Of a DNA stretch of 64,000 nucleotides, positions 8,883-18,347 are shown in pieces. Under the pieces are notes generated by a model. That model was not told the DNA's origin, ran no database searches, and saw only the letters and a program-made list of their open reading frames with translations. Both the position numbers and the translations under genes were made by a program. How positions within the stretch are numbered: the first letter of the stretch is position 1; each line of letters begins with the position of its first letter. The DNA is from Pseudomonas fulva (lineage in GTDB: Bacteria > Pseudomonadota > Gammaproteobacteria > Pseudomonadales > Pseudomonadaceae), in NCBI RefSeq assembly GCF_023517795.1, contig NZ_CP082928.1, positions 2,480,001 to 2,544,000 on the forward strand, written 5' to 3'.

Positions 8883-9671
8883 ATGAGCCGACTGAACGCC
8901 GAGCGGGTCAGCCTGAGCTTCACGCGCCGTGGTGATGCACAGGTGATCCTGGATAGCTTCGACCTGCAGATCGACAAGGGCGAGTCCGTGGTCGTGCTCG
9001 GCCCATCGGGCTGCGGCAAGTCCAGCCTGCTCAACGTGCTGGCCGGTTTCCAGCCGGTGGATGGCGGCCGGGTGCATATCGACGGCAAAACCCTGCAAGG
9101 CCCGGGCGGCGAGCGCGGCGTGGTGTTCCAGGACGACGCGCTGATGCCCTGGCTCGATGCTCTCGACAACGTCGCCCTGGGCCTGCGCCTGCGTGGCCTG
9201 GGCAAGGCCGAGCGCCATGCGCGGGCGCGGCAGGTGCTGGAGCTGGTGGGCCTGGGCAGCCATGCCCACCACCAGGTCGGCGAGTTGTCCGGCGGGCAGC
9301 GCCAGCGCCTGGGATTGGCGCGCGCCCTGGCAGTCGACCCGGATTTCCTGCTGCTCGACGAACCCTTCGGCGCCCTCGATGCACTGACCCGCGAACGTAT
9401 GCAGGTGCTGCTGCTCGACGTCTGGAAGCGCACCGGCAAGGGCCTGTTCCTGATCACCCACAGCGTCGACGAGGCGCTGTTCCTGGCCACCGAGCTGATC
9501 GTGCTGGATGGTCCGCCCGCCCGTGCGGTGCTGCGTCGCCAGCTGCCTTTCGCGCGCCGTTACCTCGCTGGCGAGCCGGTGCGTTCGATCAAGGGTGACC
9601 CTGCCTTTGCCGAGCTGCGCCAGGAGCTGCTCGATGTCTTTCTTCAGGAGCCCGCCGACCATGCCTTCTGA
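8883..9671 (+). CDS. tauB: Taurine ABC transporter ATP-binding protein
   Basis: A 262-residue ABC ATPase. The Walker A motif GPSGCGKSS lies near residues 40-48, the ABC signature LSGGQRQRLGLARAL near 138-152 and Walker B with the catalytic Glu (FLLLDEPFGALDA) just after. The D-loop and the HSVDEALFLA switch histidine are in place. It energises taurine import through TauC at the cytoplasmic face. The ATG follows GAGGAGTCGACC, and its 3' end overlaps the tauC start by 11 bp, indicating translational coupling. Confidence 0.93.
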   Translation: MSRLNAERVSLSFTRRGDAQVILDSFDLQIDKGESVVVLGPSGCGKSSLLNVLAGFQPVDGGRVHIDGKTLQGPGGERGVVFQDDALMPWLDALDNVALGLRLRGLGKAERHARARQVLELVGLGSHAHHQVGELSGGQRQRLGLARALAVDPDFLLLDEPFGALDALTRERMQVLLLDVWKRTGKGLFLITHSVDEALFLATELIVLDGPPARAVLRRQLPFARRYLAGEPVRSIKGDPAFAELRQELLDVFLQEPADHAF

Positions 9672-10476
9672 CGCCTTGCAAACGGATTTGAATAACCGTA
9701 CCCGCCGTTCGGTGATCCGCCTCGACCGTCGCCAGGTGGCTGCCTTGGCTACCCTGGCAGCGTTGGTGGGCCTGTGGTGGCTGGCCACCCACCTGGGCTG
9801 GATCGACACCATCTTCCTGCCGGCGCCCGAGCAACTGCTGGTGGCCCTCGAGGGCTTGCTGCACGACGGCTACCTGGACGCCACCCTGTGGCAGCACCTG
9901 AGCACCAGCCTGTGGCGCGTGCTGGTGGCCTTGCTGGCGGCGGTGGTCACGGCGGTGCCGCTGGGCATCGCCATGGGCCTCAATCCGACCTTGAACGCTG
10001 CGCTCGACCCGCTGGTGGAGTTCTACCGGCCGATTCCGCCGCTGGCCTACCTGCCGTTGATGGTGATCTGGTTCGGTATCGGCGAGCTGTCCAAGGTGCT
10101 GCTCATCTACCTGGCGTTGTTCGCGCCGCTGCTGATCGCCACCGTGGGCGGCGTGCGCCGCGTCGACAAGGCGCGTATCCAGGCGGTGCGCTGCCTGGGC
10201 GCCAGCCGTCTGCAGGTGGTGCGCCACGTGATTCTGCCCAGCGCGTTGCCGGACATCCTCACTGGGCTGCGCATCGCTCTCGGGGTGGGCTGGTCGACGC
10301 TGGTGGCTGCCGAGCTGATCGCCGCCAACCAGGGCCTGGGTTTCATGGTGCAGTCCGCCGCGCAGTTCCTCGCCACCGATGTGGTGGTGGTCGGCATCCT
10401 GCTGATCGCCGGTATCGCCCTGACCATCGAGCTGGGTTTGCGGGCCTTGCAGAAACGTTTCGCGTCCTGGAGCTGA
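9661..10476 (+). CDS. tauC: Taurine ABC transporter permease
   Basis: A 271-residue integral membrane permease of the BPD transport family with about six membrane helices, beginning with a hydrophobic segment near residue 28. The cytoplasmic coupling loop (RIQAVRCLGASRLQVVRHVILPSALPDILTG region, about 173-203) contains the EAA-type A-x-x-L-G-A-S motif that docks on TauB. The start used here overlaps tauB by 11 bp and has AGGAGCCC just upstream; a longer reading frame upstream merely runs through tauB. The stop is 5 bp before tauD. Confidence 0.93.
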   Translation: MPSDALQTDLNNRTRRSVIRLDRRQVAALATLAALVGLWWLATHLGWIDTIFLPAPEQLLVALEGLLHDGYLDATLWQHLSTSLWRVLVALLAAVVTAVPLGIAMGLNPTLNAALDPLVEFYRPIPPLAYLPLMVIWFGIGELSKVLLIYLALFAPLLIATVGGVRRVDKARIQAVRCLGASRLQVVRHVILPSALPDILTGLRIALGVGWSTLVAAELIAANQGLGFMVQSAAQFLATDVVVVGILLIAGIALTIELGLRALQKRFASWS

Positions 10477-10481
10477 CGATC

Positions 10482-11345
10482 ATGAGCATCCAGTTCGAAC
10501 GTCTCGGCCAGGCCCTCGGTGCTCGCGTCACCGGTATCGACCTGGCGCAGCCGCTGACGCCCGCCGCCCATCGGACGCTGCACCAGGGCCTGCTCGAGCA
10601 CCAGGTACTGTTCTTTCGCGACCAGTTGCTGACGCCCGCCCAGCAGCGCAATGCCGCCGCGTTGTTCGGTGATCTGCATATCCATCCGCTCTACCCGAAG
10701 ATCGAGGCGCAGCCGGAAATCCTCGTGCTGGATACCGACCTCAACGACCTGCGCGACAACGCCCTGTGGCATTCGGACGTGTCATTCATCCCGTCGCCGC
10801 CGCTGGGCTCGCTGCTCAGCGCCCGGCACGTGCCGCGCCATGGCGGCGATACACTGTGGGCCAGCTGCTCGGCGGCCTACGAGGCGCTGTCCGCGCCGAT
10901 CCGCGGGCTGCTCGACGGCCTGACGGCGGTGCACGACCTGACCCTGTCGTTTCCGCTGGAGCGCTTCGGCAACACCCCGGATGCCCTGGAAAAATGGAAC
11001 GCCGCCCGCGCCGCCAACCCGCCGGTGACTCATCCGGTGGTTCGCGTGCACCCGGAAACCGGGCGCAAGGGCCTGTTCGTCAGTGAGGCGTTCACCAGCC
11101 GTATCGTCGAGCTGGAGCCGGACGAAAGCACCGCGCTGCTGCAGCTGCTGTGCAAGCAGATCGCCCGGCCGGAATTCGCCGTGCGCTGGCAATGGCGCCA
11201 GGGCGATCTGGCCTTCTGGGACAATCGCCTGACCCAGCACTACGCCTGCGACGACTACCGTCCGCAGCGGCGCATCATGCACCGGGCGACGATTCTGGGG
11301 GATCGGCCTTATGGGCCTGGCGCGCAACGCCAGGCTGCACGATAA
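10482..11345 (+). CDS. tauD: Taurine dioxygenase
   Basis: A 287-residue Fe(II)/2-oxoglutarate-dependent dioxygenase that oxidises taurine to aminoacetaldehyde and sulfite, releasing sulfur for assimilation. The iron ligands are H97 and D99 in WHSD and a distal histidine in the LTQHYA segment near residue 253. The Arg that binds 2-oxoglutarate lies in the QRRIMHRATILGD stretch. Length is typical of TauD (about 280). It closes the tau operon, 5 bp after tauC, and is convergent with the siderophore receptor gene. Confidence 0.93.
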   Translation: MSIQFERLGQALGARVTGIDLAQPLTPAAHRTLHQGLLEHQVLFFRDQLLTPAQQRNAAALFGDLHIHPLYPKIEAQPEILVLDTDLNDLRDNALWHSDVSFIPSPPLGSLLSARHVPRHGGDTLWASCSAAYEALSAPIRGLLDGLTAVHDLTLSFPLERFGNTPDALEKWNAARAANPPVTHPVVRVHPETGRKGLFVSEAFTSRIVELEPDESTALLQLLCKQIARPEFAVRWQWRQGDLAFWDNRLTQHYACDDYRPQRRIMHRATILGDRPYGPGAQRQAAR

Positions 11346-11741
11346 GATAGGCGGATCTCAAATGCGCAATCAGCGTGCTGATGGGGCAGCCATACCGGAC
11401 CGGCCGGCCGCCTCGAGTCCGTGTGAGTGAACCGCTTTCAGGCCGCCGCTCTGATCGATTTCGTGCGGGTTCTCTGGTCGTGGCGCGCATTCGTAACTGC
11501 CGCCGCCCGCAATGAATGGAAGACCGTGGCTGGTCCGGCTGACGAAGGTGCAGGGCCCGTGCAGCTCGTTTGCCACCATCGCAAGCCTTGCGGTCATCGG
11601 CAAAGCGGTGTCATCGCGCGATGAAGACCGTGGTGCTCTCCTCGTGCCGATACGACCGGCCATGAATGAAAACGCAAACGGCGCGCCACGCAGGCACGCC
11701 GTCTGGCTCGAACGAGCTGTAGGGTTGGCCTCGACGCTTGG
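11346..11741. other. Intergenic region between convergent tauD and receptor gene
   Basis: About 400 bp with no supportable gene; small open frames here show no recognisable motif. The only feature seen is the hairpin at 11678-11702 that can terminate the receptor transcript. No terminator is obvious immediately after tauD. Confidence 0.5.
11678..11702 (-). terminator. Terminator of the TonB-dependent receptor gene
   Basis: Read on the minus strand, ACGGCGTGCC and GGCGCGCCGT form a 10-bp stem (one wobble pair) with a five-base loop, followed by TTGCGTTTTC. It lies 40 bases after the receptor stop codon. Confidence 0.65.
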
Positions 11742-14204
11742 TCAGAAGTCGTAGCGCAGCGTCAGGTTGGCGTTACGCGACGCACCGTAATGGCCATAGC
11801 TCCCAGCCATCCCGGAGTAGTACTTCTCGTCGAAGACGTTCTCCAGATTTACCGTGGCGGCCAGGTGCTCGTCGATCTGGTAGCGGGCCATCAGGCTGGT
11901 GATGGCGTAGTCGTCCTGAGTGACGCGTGTGGCGACCTGCACGTTGCGAACCCGAGGGAAGAACACCGACGATTTGGAATTCCAGTTGACGCCACCGCCG
12001 ACCGTCAACCTTTCCCACTCACCCGGTAGCCGGTAGGTGGTCCAGAAGCGGAACGTGTCCATCGGCAATTGCGTGGTAATGCGCGTGCCTTCGGCGTTCT
12101 CGGTGCGGGTGTGGCTATAGCCGGTCTGCACGTTCCAGCCTGGCGTTATTTCGCCTGCTACCTCCAGGTCGATGCCCTTGGTCTCGGCGCCCTGCTCGGC
12201 GCGGTACGCCGCAACCTCGGTGTTGCCCACGGTGCCGTCGGCCACCGCCACGTTGTCGCGCTTGACCCAGTACACCGCCGTATTGGCATTCAAACGGCCG
12301 CCGAAGAATTCGCCCTTCCAGCCCAGCTCGTAGTTCTTGCCGACCTCGGGGTCGAGCCCCGTGCCGTTGCGATCGATCGCCGACTGCGGCTTGAAGATGT
12401 CGGTGTAGCTGAGGTACACCGATTGCTCGGGGGTGAGGTCGTAGATCAAGCCGGCGTAGGGCGTGAGCACATCGGTTTCGGTGCGCTGGTCGGTGCGCAG
12501 GTAATCGAACGGCCCGTCCAGGTCGTAGGAGTGGATGTAGTAGTCGTAGTGATAGTCCGACACCCGCGCGCCTAGGATCAGGTGCCATTGATCGGTGAAG
12601 TTGAAGCGGCTGGCGACGAAGTAACCCTGCTGGCGAATCTTGATATCGAAGTCCATCGCGCCGGTGATGGGCGCCTCGGCGATCTGGTTGTCCCAGGTGT
12701 AGTAGTTGAACGAATCGATATCGCCCGAGAAGGCCTGGTGACCGTTGTGGTAGTCGGCGTAGTTGTAGCCGACCGCCAGGTCATGGGTGCGCCCCAGCAG
12801 CTCGAACGGGCCTTTCACGTTGATGTCCAGCCCACGCTGCACCTGCTTGACCGCGACGTCGGCACGTCCGGCCGAGGCATTGCCGGTGGCCTGGTCGATG
12901 AAGGTGTTGCTGGTCTGGCTGTCGTAGGTGGTGTTGGCCACGTCGCGCTTGATCTTCATGTGGTTGGCCACCACGCGCAGATCCCAGTCGTTGGCCAGGG
13001 CCTGTTCCAGGGTCGCGGTGTAGTTGGTGGTGTCGAATTTCTCGTACCCCCAGCGCGCGCCCGAGCTGCGGCTTCTGGAAAAATCGGTGGGCTGGCCATT
13101 GGTGTACAGCAGCGGCACGCCGGGCGAGCCGGTCGCCTTGTATTTCTGGTTGTCGACCCCCAAACGCAGCAGCGTGCTGTCGGTCAGGTCGCCTTCGATC
13201 ACGCCGTAGAGAATTTCCCGGTCCTGGGTGTACCAGTCCATGTAGGTGTCGCTATCCTGCTTGGCGGCCACCAGCCGACCGCGTACGGTTTTCTCTGCGT
13301 TCAGCGGGCCGGACACGTCGGCTTCGCCGCGGTAGTTGTCCCAGGTTCCGGCGCTGCCCTGGATGTACGACTTGAACTCGGCGGTGGGTTTCTTGCGAAT
13401 CAGGTTGACCACGCCGCTGGGGTCGCCGGCGCCGGTCATCAAACCGGTGGCGCCGCGCACGATCTCGATGTGGTCGTACAGCGCCATGTCCAACAGGGTG
13501 TTGGGCATGCTGCGGGTTTCGTTTTCCTGGATCGTGGTGACGCCGTCGAACTGGTAGGTGTTGATGGCGCTGCCACGGGCATAGATGTTGTAGCGCTCGC
13601 CGCCGTCCTGGGTCATGGTGATGCCGGGCGTACTTTTCAGCACATCGGTCATGCTCGCCAGATGCTGATCGTCCATGCGCTGACGCGTCACCACGGTGAT
13701 GGTCTGCGGCGTTTCGCGGATCGACAGGTTCATCTTGGTGGCGGTGCTGGTCTGCGCGGTGGTGTACGAGTTCGTATCCTCGGTGGTCGCCCCCAGGCCA
13801 TTGGATTGGATGGTGGTGGCGCCCAGTTCGAGCGCATTCGCGCTGTCCACCACCCTTTCCAATGCATAGTTGCCGCCGGTATCGAGAGCACGCAGGCCAC
13901 TGCCTGCGAGCAGTTGCGCCAGGCCGTCGGCCACCGAGTAGCTACCATTGAGCCCCGGGCTGCGCTTGCCTGCGGTGAGCTGGGCATCGGTGGAAAGCAG
14001 GATGCCAGCCTCGCTGGCGAAGCGGTTCAGCGCCTGGTCCAGGTTGCCGGCAGCAATGGCGTAGTGGCGGGCCTGCTCGCTGGCGAACGCGGCGCTTGCC
14101 GGGACGGTGAGCAGCAGTGGGCCGCTGATGAGCAGGCCGGTGAACAGCGCGTGGCGAACCGCGAGGTGCAAGGGGGAGCGGGTCAAGGTGGGCAGATGCG
14201 GCAT
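11742..14204 (-). CDS. TonB-dependent siderophore receptor with signalling domain
   Basis: An 820-residue outer-membrane receptor. A signal peptide (to about residue 42) is followed by a STN domain (about 45-120; RHYAIAAGNLDQALNRFASE...), which relays ligand binding to a FecR partner. A TonB-box-like ELGATTIQ comes next, then the plug domain (RETPQTITVVTRQRMDD onward) and a 22-strand barrel ending in the typical terminal Phe (LRYDF). Family resemblance is to FpvA/FhuE-type ferric-siderophore receptors; the siderophore cannot be named. It is downstream of the fecI/fecR-type pair on the same strand, and ExbB-ExbD-TonB encoded at 43-45 kb could energise it. Confidence 0.92.
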   Translation of the reverse strand: MPHLPTLTRSPLHLAVRHALFTGLLISGPLLLTVPASAAFASEQARHYAIAAGNLDQALNRFASEAGILLSTDAQLTAGKRSPGLNGSYSVADGLAQLLAGSGLRALDTGGNYALERVVDSANALELGATTIQSNGLGATTEDTNSYTTAQTSTATKMNLSIRETPQTITVVTRQRMDDQHLASMTDVLKSTPGITMTQDGGERYNIYARGSAINTYQFDGVTTIQENETRSMPNTLLDMALYDHIEIVRGATGLMTGAGDPSGVVNLIRKKPTAEFKSYIQGSAGTWDNYRGEADVSGPLNAEKTVRGRLVAAKQDSDTYMDWYTQDREILYGVIEGDLTDSTLLRLGVDNQKYKATGSPGVPLLYTNGQPTDFSRSRSSGARWGYEKFDTTNYTATLEQALANDWDLRVVANHMKIKRDVANTTYDSQTSNTFIDQATGNASAGRADVAVKQVQRGLDINVKGPFELLGRTHDLAVGYNYADYHNGHQAFSGDIDSFNYYTWDNQIAEAPITGAMDFDIKIRQQGYFVASRFNFTDQWHLILGARVSDYHYDYYIHSYDLDGPFDYLRTDQRTETDVLTPYAGLIYDLTPEQSVYLSYTDIFKPQSAIDRNGTGLDPEVGKNYELGWKGEFFGGRLNANTAVYWVKRDNVAVADGTVGNTEVAAYRAEQGAETKGIDLEVAGEITPGWNVQTGYSHTRTENAEGTRITTQLPMDTFRFWTTYRLPGEWERLTVGGGVNWNSKSSVFFPRVRNVQVATRVTQDDYAITSLMARYQIDEHLAATVNLENVFDEKYYSGMAGSYGHYGASRNANLTLRYDF

Positions 14205-14350
14205 TCTGGATGATCCTCTTGAGAATGCTTCTTGGTCGAGTTCAAGAGGTATCCCGAACGGCGCCGCAGAACCGACAAGGCGTTGTGCAATTTTTTGTGG
14301 TGCCCAGTTCGAACACCCTCAACCCGCGCAGCGGTGTAACGGTGCAAGCG

Positions 14351-15310
14351 CTAAGTGGCAGGGCCGACCGTGACCCAGTAACGGGTCAGGCGATGAACCT
14401 TCACTGGCAGCGATTGCTGCAGCGCGGTCAACACGCGGTCGGTGTCGGCCAGGGGGAATACGCCTGTGAGCGCCAGGTTGGCGACGGCCGGGTCGCAGCG
14501 CAGAACGCCGGGGCGGTGGCGTGACAGCTCGGCGAGGAACTGAATCAGCGGCATGCGTTCGGCAATCAGACGGCCGTCGTGCCAGGCGATTGCATTGCTG
14601 TCGACCGCGGCTACCTCGCCCAGCTGCCAAGCCGAGAACCAGCGGCTCTGCCCGGCCTGCAGGCGTGCCGGAGAGAGATGACGCGGACGCAGCTCCAACT
14701 CGCCCTCGAACAGGGCGACCTGGCTGCCGCCGCGCTGCTGGTAGACGGAAAAACGCGTGCCCAGCGCCTGGATCTCGCCGGCTGCAGTTTCCACGATCAA
14801 GGGTCGCTGCGCCGGGTCATGGGCGCTGTCGAGCAGCAGCTCGCCGTCCAGCAGGCGGATACGCCGCTCGCTGGCGCTGAACAGGATATCCACCGCGCTG
14901 CCGCTGTTGAGGCTCAAACGACTGCCATCGGCCAGGGTGCGCTTCAGGCGTTCGCCAGTGCCGCTGCGCAGGTCAGCCATGGCCTCGCGCCAGGGCAGTT
15001 GCGTGTGGGCGAGATAACCGCTGCCGCCGGCCACCAACAGCACCCCCAGCAGCTTGAGCGCCTGCCGGCGACGCGCATCGGGCAGCTCGCGCAGCACGGC
15101 GCGGGCCGTGTCGCTCGGTACGCCGTTCAGGGTGCTCTGCAGATGTTCCAAGCGCTGCCAGGCGCGGCCGTGCTCCGGGTCGGCGGCACGCCATTCGCTG
15201 AATTGGCGTTTCTGTTCGTCATCCAGCTCGCCGCCCCACTGCAGCATCAGCCAGTGGCTCGCCTGCTCGACGATGGCGGGGGCAATGGGCGCTTCGCTGG
15301 CGCGGTTCAT
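14351..15310 (-). CDS. fecR: FecR-type anti-sigma/sigma regulator
   Basis: A 319-residue transmembrane regulator. The cytoplasmic N-terminus (about 1-85) has the ASHWLMLQWGGELDDEQKRQFSEW type motif with the conserved tryptophans that bind the sigma factor. A single membrane segment follows at about 88-103 (LKLLGVLLVAGGSGYLA). The periplasmic FecR domain (from about 125, TGERLKRTLADGSRLSLNSGSAV) contacts the receptor signalling domain. Its ATG overlaps the sigma-factor stop (ATGA), indicating translational coupling. A longer upstream frame exists only because it runs through the sigma gene. Confidence 0.9.
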   Translation of the reverse strand: MNRASEAPIAPAIVEQASHWLMLQWGGELDDEQKRQFSEWRAADPEHGRAWQRLEHLQSTLNGVPSDTARAVLRELPDARRRQALKLLGVLLVAGGSGYLAHTQLPWREAMADLRSGTGERLKRTLADGSRLSLNSGSAVDILFSASERRIRLLDGELLLDSAHDPAQRPLIVETAAGEIQALGTRFSVYQQRGGSQVALFEGELELRPRHLSPARLQAGQSRWFSAWQLGEVAAVDSNAIAWHDGRLIAERMPLIQFLAELSRHRPGVLRCDPAVANLALTGVFPLADTDRVLTALQQSLPVKVHRLTRYWVTVGPAT

Positions 15311-15825
15311 TCGGCGTAGAACACCTGATAGCAGGCGGCGATGGCGCGCAGCATGTATTTTTGCACCGAGCTGACGCTGACGTTCAGGCGCTCGGCAATC
15401 TGCGGGTAAGTCAGCCCTTCGAACTGCGACAGCACAAAGGCCTCGCGTACCCTGGCTGGCATTTCGTCGAGCATGGCATCGATCTGCAGCAGGGTTTCGA
15501 TGACCATGGCGCGGGTCTCCAGCGACGGGGTTTGCGGCTCCGGTAGGGCGGCCAGGCTTTCCAGGAACGCCTGTTCGATGCGCTGGCGGCGCCATTGGTC
15601 GATGACCAGATTACGAGCGATCTGAGCCAGAAAGCGGCGACCTTCACCCTGCTGTGGCAAGCGTCGTGTCACCAGCAGCCGGAGGAAGGTGTCCTGGGCG
15701 ATATCGGCGGCCCGCTCGCGGTCGCCCAGGCGACGACGCAGCCAGCCGCGCAACCAGCCATGGTGGTTGTGATAGAGCCTGTGTACGTCATCGTGTAGCG
15801 ATGACGGCGGCAGAACGCTCGACAC
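15307..15825 (-). CDS. fecI: ECF sigma factor, FecI family
   Basis: A 172-residue extracytoplasmic-function sigma factor. Region 2 (HHGWLRGWLRRRLGDRERAADIAQDTFLRLL) binds core polymerase and the -10 element. Region 4 (PARVREAFVLSQFEGLTYPQIAERLNVSVSSVQKYM) carries the helix-turn-helix for the -35 element. It is expected to transcribe the receptor gene when the receptor signals through FecR. It leads the sigma-FecR-receptor cluster, the usual order for iron-starvation sigma factors, and its own promoter is probably repressed by Fur. Confidence 0.92.
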   Translation of the reverse strand: MSSVLPPSSLHDDVHRLYHNHHGWLRGWLRRRLGDRERAADIAQDTFLRLLVTRRLPQQGEGRRFLAQIARNLVIDQWRRQRIEQAFLESLAALPEPQTPSLETRAMVIETLLQIDAMLDEMPARVREAFVLSQFEGLTYPQIAERLNVSVSSVQKYMLRAIAACYQVFYAE

Positions 15826-15848
15826 CCTGAACTCCCTGGCGCGCCAAT

Positions 15849-15870
15849 GCAGATAAGAATTGATCGCGAT
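15849..15870 (-). promoter_or_regulatory. Candidate Fur-type site upstream of the sigma gene
   Basis: GATAAGAATTGATC (about 15852-15865) is an AT-rich, imperfectly symmetric sequence 25-45 bases before the sigma-factor start and partly resembles the GATAAT-based Fur box. The match is incomplete; the functional claim rests mostly on the family context. Confidence 0.35.
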
Positions 15871-16064
15871 TGTAGGGTAGCGGCCGATCTTTGCAAACGG
15901 GTAACGATGGAAAACCGTCCGTGCGTGGCATATACCGCCATCGCCCGCGGTAATGTGGCTCGGACTGCAAGAACACTCAAAAACCTGAACTTAGCAGTGC
16001 CCTCCAGTGACTGATTGATTAAGGGCAATCAGCCCATTCGTGTTTACCAGCCCTGGAGGCGGAT

Positions 16065-16280
16065 ATGTCGGATCATCACACTTACAAGAAGGTCGAGCTG
16101 GTTGGCTCGTCCACCTCGAGTATCGAAGATGCCATCAACAATGCCTTGGCCGAGGCCAGCAAGAGCATCCGGCATCTGGAGTGGTTCGAAATCACCGAAA
16201 CCCGTGGTCATATCGCCGATGGTGCGGTGGCTCACTATCAGGTCACCTTGAAAGTCGGGTTCCGCATCGCCAACAGCTGA
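16065..16280 (+). CDS. Dodecin family flavin-binding protein
   Basis: A 71-residue protein matching the dodecin family, which assembles into hollow dodecamers that bind flavin pairs and buffer free riboflavin or FMN. The start ([20 protein letters not shown]), the central W46 in [14 protein letters not shown] that stacks on flavin, and the closing [11 protein letters not shown] strand are all present, and length is typical (65-75). The gene has a GGAGGCGGAT site immediately before the ATG. It stands alone between the divergent sigma gene and a DUF1161 gene. Confidence 0.9.
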   Translation: MSDHHTYKKVELVGSSTSSIEDAINNALAEASKSIRHLEWFEITETRGHIADGAVAHYQVTLKVGFRIANS

Positions 16281-16395
16281 TGGTGGCGAGCCAGGTTAGC
16301 TGCAGTCGCTCGCCATAACGGTGATCTGCGGCTTTATCGAGCCGGGCCATTTTCAGGCGCCCGGTGTTGTTCACTGTTACGAGGGAGCGTTTGTG

Positions 16396-16617
16396 ATGAA
16401 GAAAGTGTTGTTTGCAGCAGGCCTGATGGCGCTCGCCGGTTCCGCTTTCGCGGCCAAAGACTGCGAGGAGCTCAAAGGCGAGATCGATGCGAAGATCCAG
16501 GCCAATGGCGTTTCGTCCTATACCCTGGAAATCGTCGACAAAGGCAGCGTGACCGATCGCCAAGTGGTCGGCACCTGCGGTGGCGACACCAAGGAAATCG
16601 TCTACCAGCGCAACTGA
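16396..16617 (+). CDS. DUF1161 small periplasmic protein
   Basis: A 73-residue secreted protein: signal peptide of about 19 residues (ending AFA), then a short domain with KDCEELKGEI and SYTLEIV and a GTCGGDTKEIVYQRN end. The two cysteines after cleavage could form a disulfide. It is paralogous to the gene at 19981, sharing the CEELK, KIQA-GV-SYTLEIV and IYQRN patterns. Function of the family is unknown. The ATG follows GAGGGAGCG; a GTG one codon upstream is possible. Confidence 0.8.
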   Translation: MKKVLFAAGLMALAGSAFAAKDCEELKGEIDAKIQANGVSSYTLEIVDKGSVTDRQVVGTCGGDTKEIVYQRN

Positions 16618-16630
16618 TGACGATGGTCGA

Positions 16631-16665
16631 AAGCCGGCTCGCAGCTTCTGCGAAGCCGGCTTTTT
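16631..16665 (+). terminator. Rho-independent terminator
   Basis: AAGCCGGCT and AGCCGGCTT form the outer stem, with CGCAG/CTGCG inside, followed by TTTTT. It terminates the DUF1161 transcript 14 bases after its stop. Confidence 0.9.
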
Positions 16666-16777
16666 ACTGCCTGCGATTTGCCATGGAGTTGGCCTGAGTC
16701 GATTGGGAGGCGTAGGATAAGACCTACTGTTTTACTCGGGTAAGGCTCTGGCGTTATCCACCAGCAAGGGTTCTCTC

Positions 16778-17773
16778 ATGTCCGCACTCGCGAAACTTCC
16801 TTTCTCCGTTCTCGACCTAGCGCCGATCCGCGACACCGGCAGCGCACAGCAGGCGCTGCACAACTCGCTGGCGCTGGCCCAGCATGTCGAGTCGCTGGAA
16901 TTCAACCGTTTCTGGGTCGCCGAGCACCACAACATGGATGGCATCGCCAGCTCGGCGACCGCCGTGCTGCTCGGCTACCTGGCGGCCGGCACCTCGCGCA
17001 TTCGCCTGGGGTCGGGCGGGGTGATGCTGCCCAACCACGCGCCACTGGTGGTCGCCGAGCAGTTCGGCACCCTGGCGACCCTGTATCCGGGCCGTATCGA
17101 GCTGGGTCTGGGGCGCGCGCCCGGGGCGGATCAATTCACCGCCCATGCGTTGCGCCGCGAGCGCTCCGGCAGCGCTGACGACTTTCCCCAGGATGTCGCC
17201 GAGCTGCAGCGTTACCTCGGCCCGCGCACACCCGATCAACGGGTCATCGCCGTGCCCGGCACCGGCACCAGCGTGCCGATCTGGCTGCTCGGCTCCAGCC
17301 TGTTCAGCGCCCAGTTGGCTGGTGAGCGCGGTTTGCCCTATGCCTTTGCCTCGCACTTCGCGCCGCGTTACGTGCACGAGGCGATTCGGGTTTACCGCAA
17401 CGCCTTCCAGCCCTCCGAGGTGCTCGACAAGCCCTACGTGATGCTCGGTGTACCGTTGCTGGCCGCCGATACCGACGAGCAGGCGCAATACCTGGCCACC
17501 TCTGCCTACCAGCGCATTCTCTCGCTGATTCGCGGCCAGAGCCTGGTGCAGCGCCCGCCGGTGGAGTCGATGGAAGGCCTGTGGCTGCCCCACGAGCGCG
17601 ATGCCGTAGGCAGCTTCCTGGGCATGGCGGTGATCGGCGGGCCGCAGAAGATTCGCGCGCGGCTGGAGGTGTTGCTGGAGCAGACCGAGGCCGACGAGCT
17701 GATCTTCACCTGCGACCACTATGATTTCGCCGACCGCCTGCACGCCTTCGACATCCTCGCCAGCCTGCGTTGA
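16778..17773 (+). CDS. LLM-class flavin-dependent oxidoreductase (YhbW-like)
   Basis: A 331-residue bacterial luciferase-like protein. It begins [19 protein letters not shown] and has the [16 protein letters not shown] segment near 46, the [15 protein letters not shown] strand-loop near 75-90 and [11 protein letters not shown] near 110, matching the YhbW group of single-subunit flavin monooxygenases that use FMNH2 supplied by a reductase. Substrate is unknown. It is followed 86 bp later by osmC in the same direction. Confidence 0.87.
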   Translation: MSALAKLPFSVLDLAPIRDTGSAQQALHNSLALAQHVESLEFNRFWVAEHHNMDGIASSATAVLLGYLAAGTSRIRLGSGGVMLPNHAPLVVAEQFGTLATLYPGRIELGLGRAPGADQFTAHALRRERSGSADDFPQDVAELQRYLGPRTPDQRVIAVPGTGTSVPIWLLGSSLFSAQLAGERGLPYAFASHFAPRYVHEAIRVYRNAFQPSEVLDKPYVMLGVPLLAADTDEQAQYLATSAYQRILSLIRGQSLVQRPPVESMEGLWLPHERDAVGSFLGMAVIGGPQKIRARLEVLLEQTEADELIFTCDHYDFADRLHAFDILASLR

Positions 17774-17859
17774 TCGAGGCGGCACAGGACCAAAAAACTC
17801 GAACTTGCCTGGCCGCTGTCTCTCTGAATTCTGTACCCCTCATCAACAGGAGCAGCGAG

Positions 17860-18285
17860 ATGAAGAAGACAGCATCGGCCCACTGGCAGGGCGGCATCAA
17901 AGACGGCAAGGGCACCATTTCCACCCAGAGCGGGGTGCTTTCCGAGCAGCCCTACGGCTTCAATACCCGCTTCGAAGACAAGCCCGGCACCAACCCGGAA
18001 GAGCTGATCGGTGCGGCCCATGCCGGCTGTTTCTCCATGGCGCTGTCCAAGGAGCTTGGCGAAGCAGGCATGACTGCCGACAGCATCGATACCAAGGCCG
18101 AAGTGACCCTGGACAAGCAGGACGGCGGCTTCGCCATCACTGCCGTGCACCTGTCGCTCAAGGCGAGGATTCCGGGTGCTGATCGCGCCGCTTTCGAAAA
18201 AGCGGTGGAAACCGCCAAGACCGGTTGCCCGGTATCCAAGGTGCTGAACGCCGAAATCACCCTGGAAGTGGTGCTGGAAGCCTGA
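17860..18285 (+). CDS. osmC: OsmC family peroxiredoxin
   Basis: A 141-residue thiol peroxidase of the OsmC/Ohr family that reduces organic and inorganic peroxides. The two redox cysteines lie in HAGCFSMAL (about residues 54-62) and TGCPVSKVL (about 119-127), spaced as expected. The N-terminus TASAHWQGGIKDGKGTISTQ is typical of OsmC rather than Ohr. A ribosome-binding site (CAGGAGCAGCGAG) precedes the ATG; upstream in-frame extension is not supported. Expression in relatives rises in osmotic stress and stationary phase. Confidence 0.92.
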   Translation: MKKTASAHWQGGIKDGKGTISTQSGVLSEQPYGFNTRFEDKPGTNPEELIGAAHAGCFSMALSKELGEAGMTADSIDTKAEVTLDKQDGGFAITAVHLSLKARIPGADRAAFEKAVETAKTGCPVSKVLNAEITLEVVLEA

Positions 18286-18302
18286 TCGGCCTCCCTTATT
18301 CC

Positions 18303-18336
18303 AGCCGCTGAGCCGCCCCGCGTGGCTCAGCGGCTG
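18303..18336. terminator. Bidirectional hairpin terminator
   Basis: AGCCGCTGAGCC and GGCTCAGCGGCT form a 12-bp perfect stem between the convergent osmC and lipoprotein genes. It has only short T runs, so termination efficiency is uncertain. Confidence 0.65.
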
Positions 18337-18347
18337 TTCCACATCAC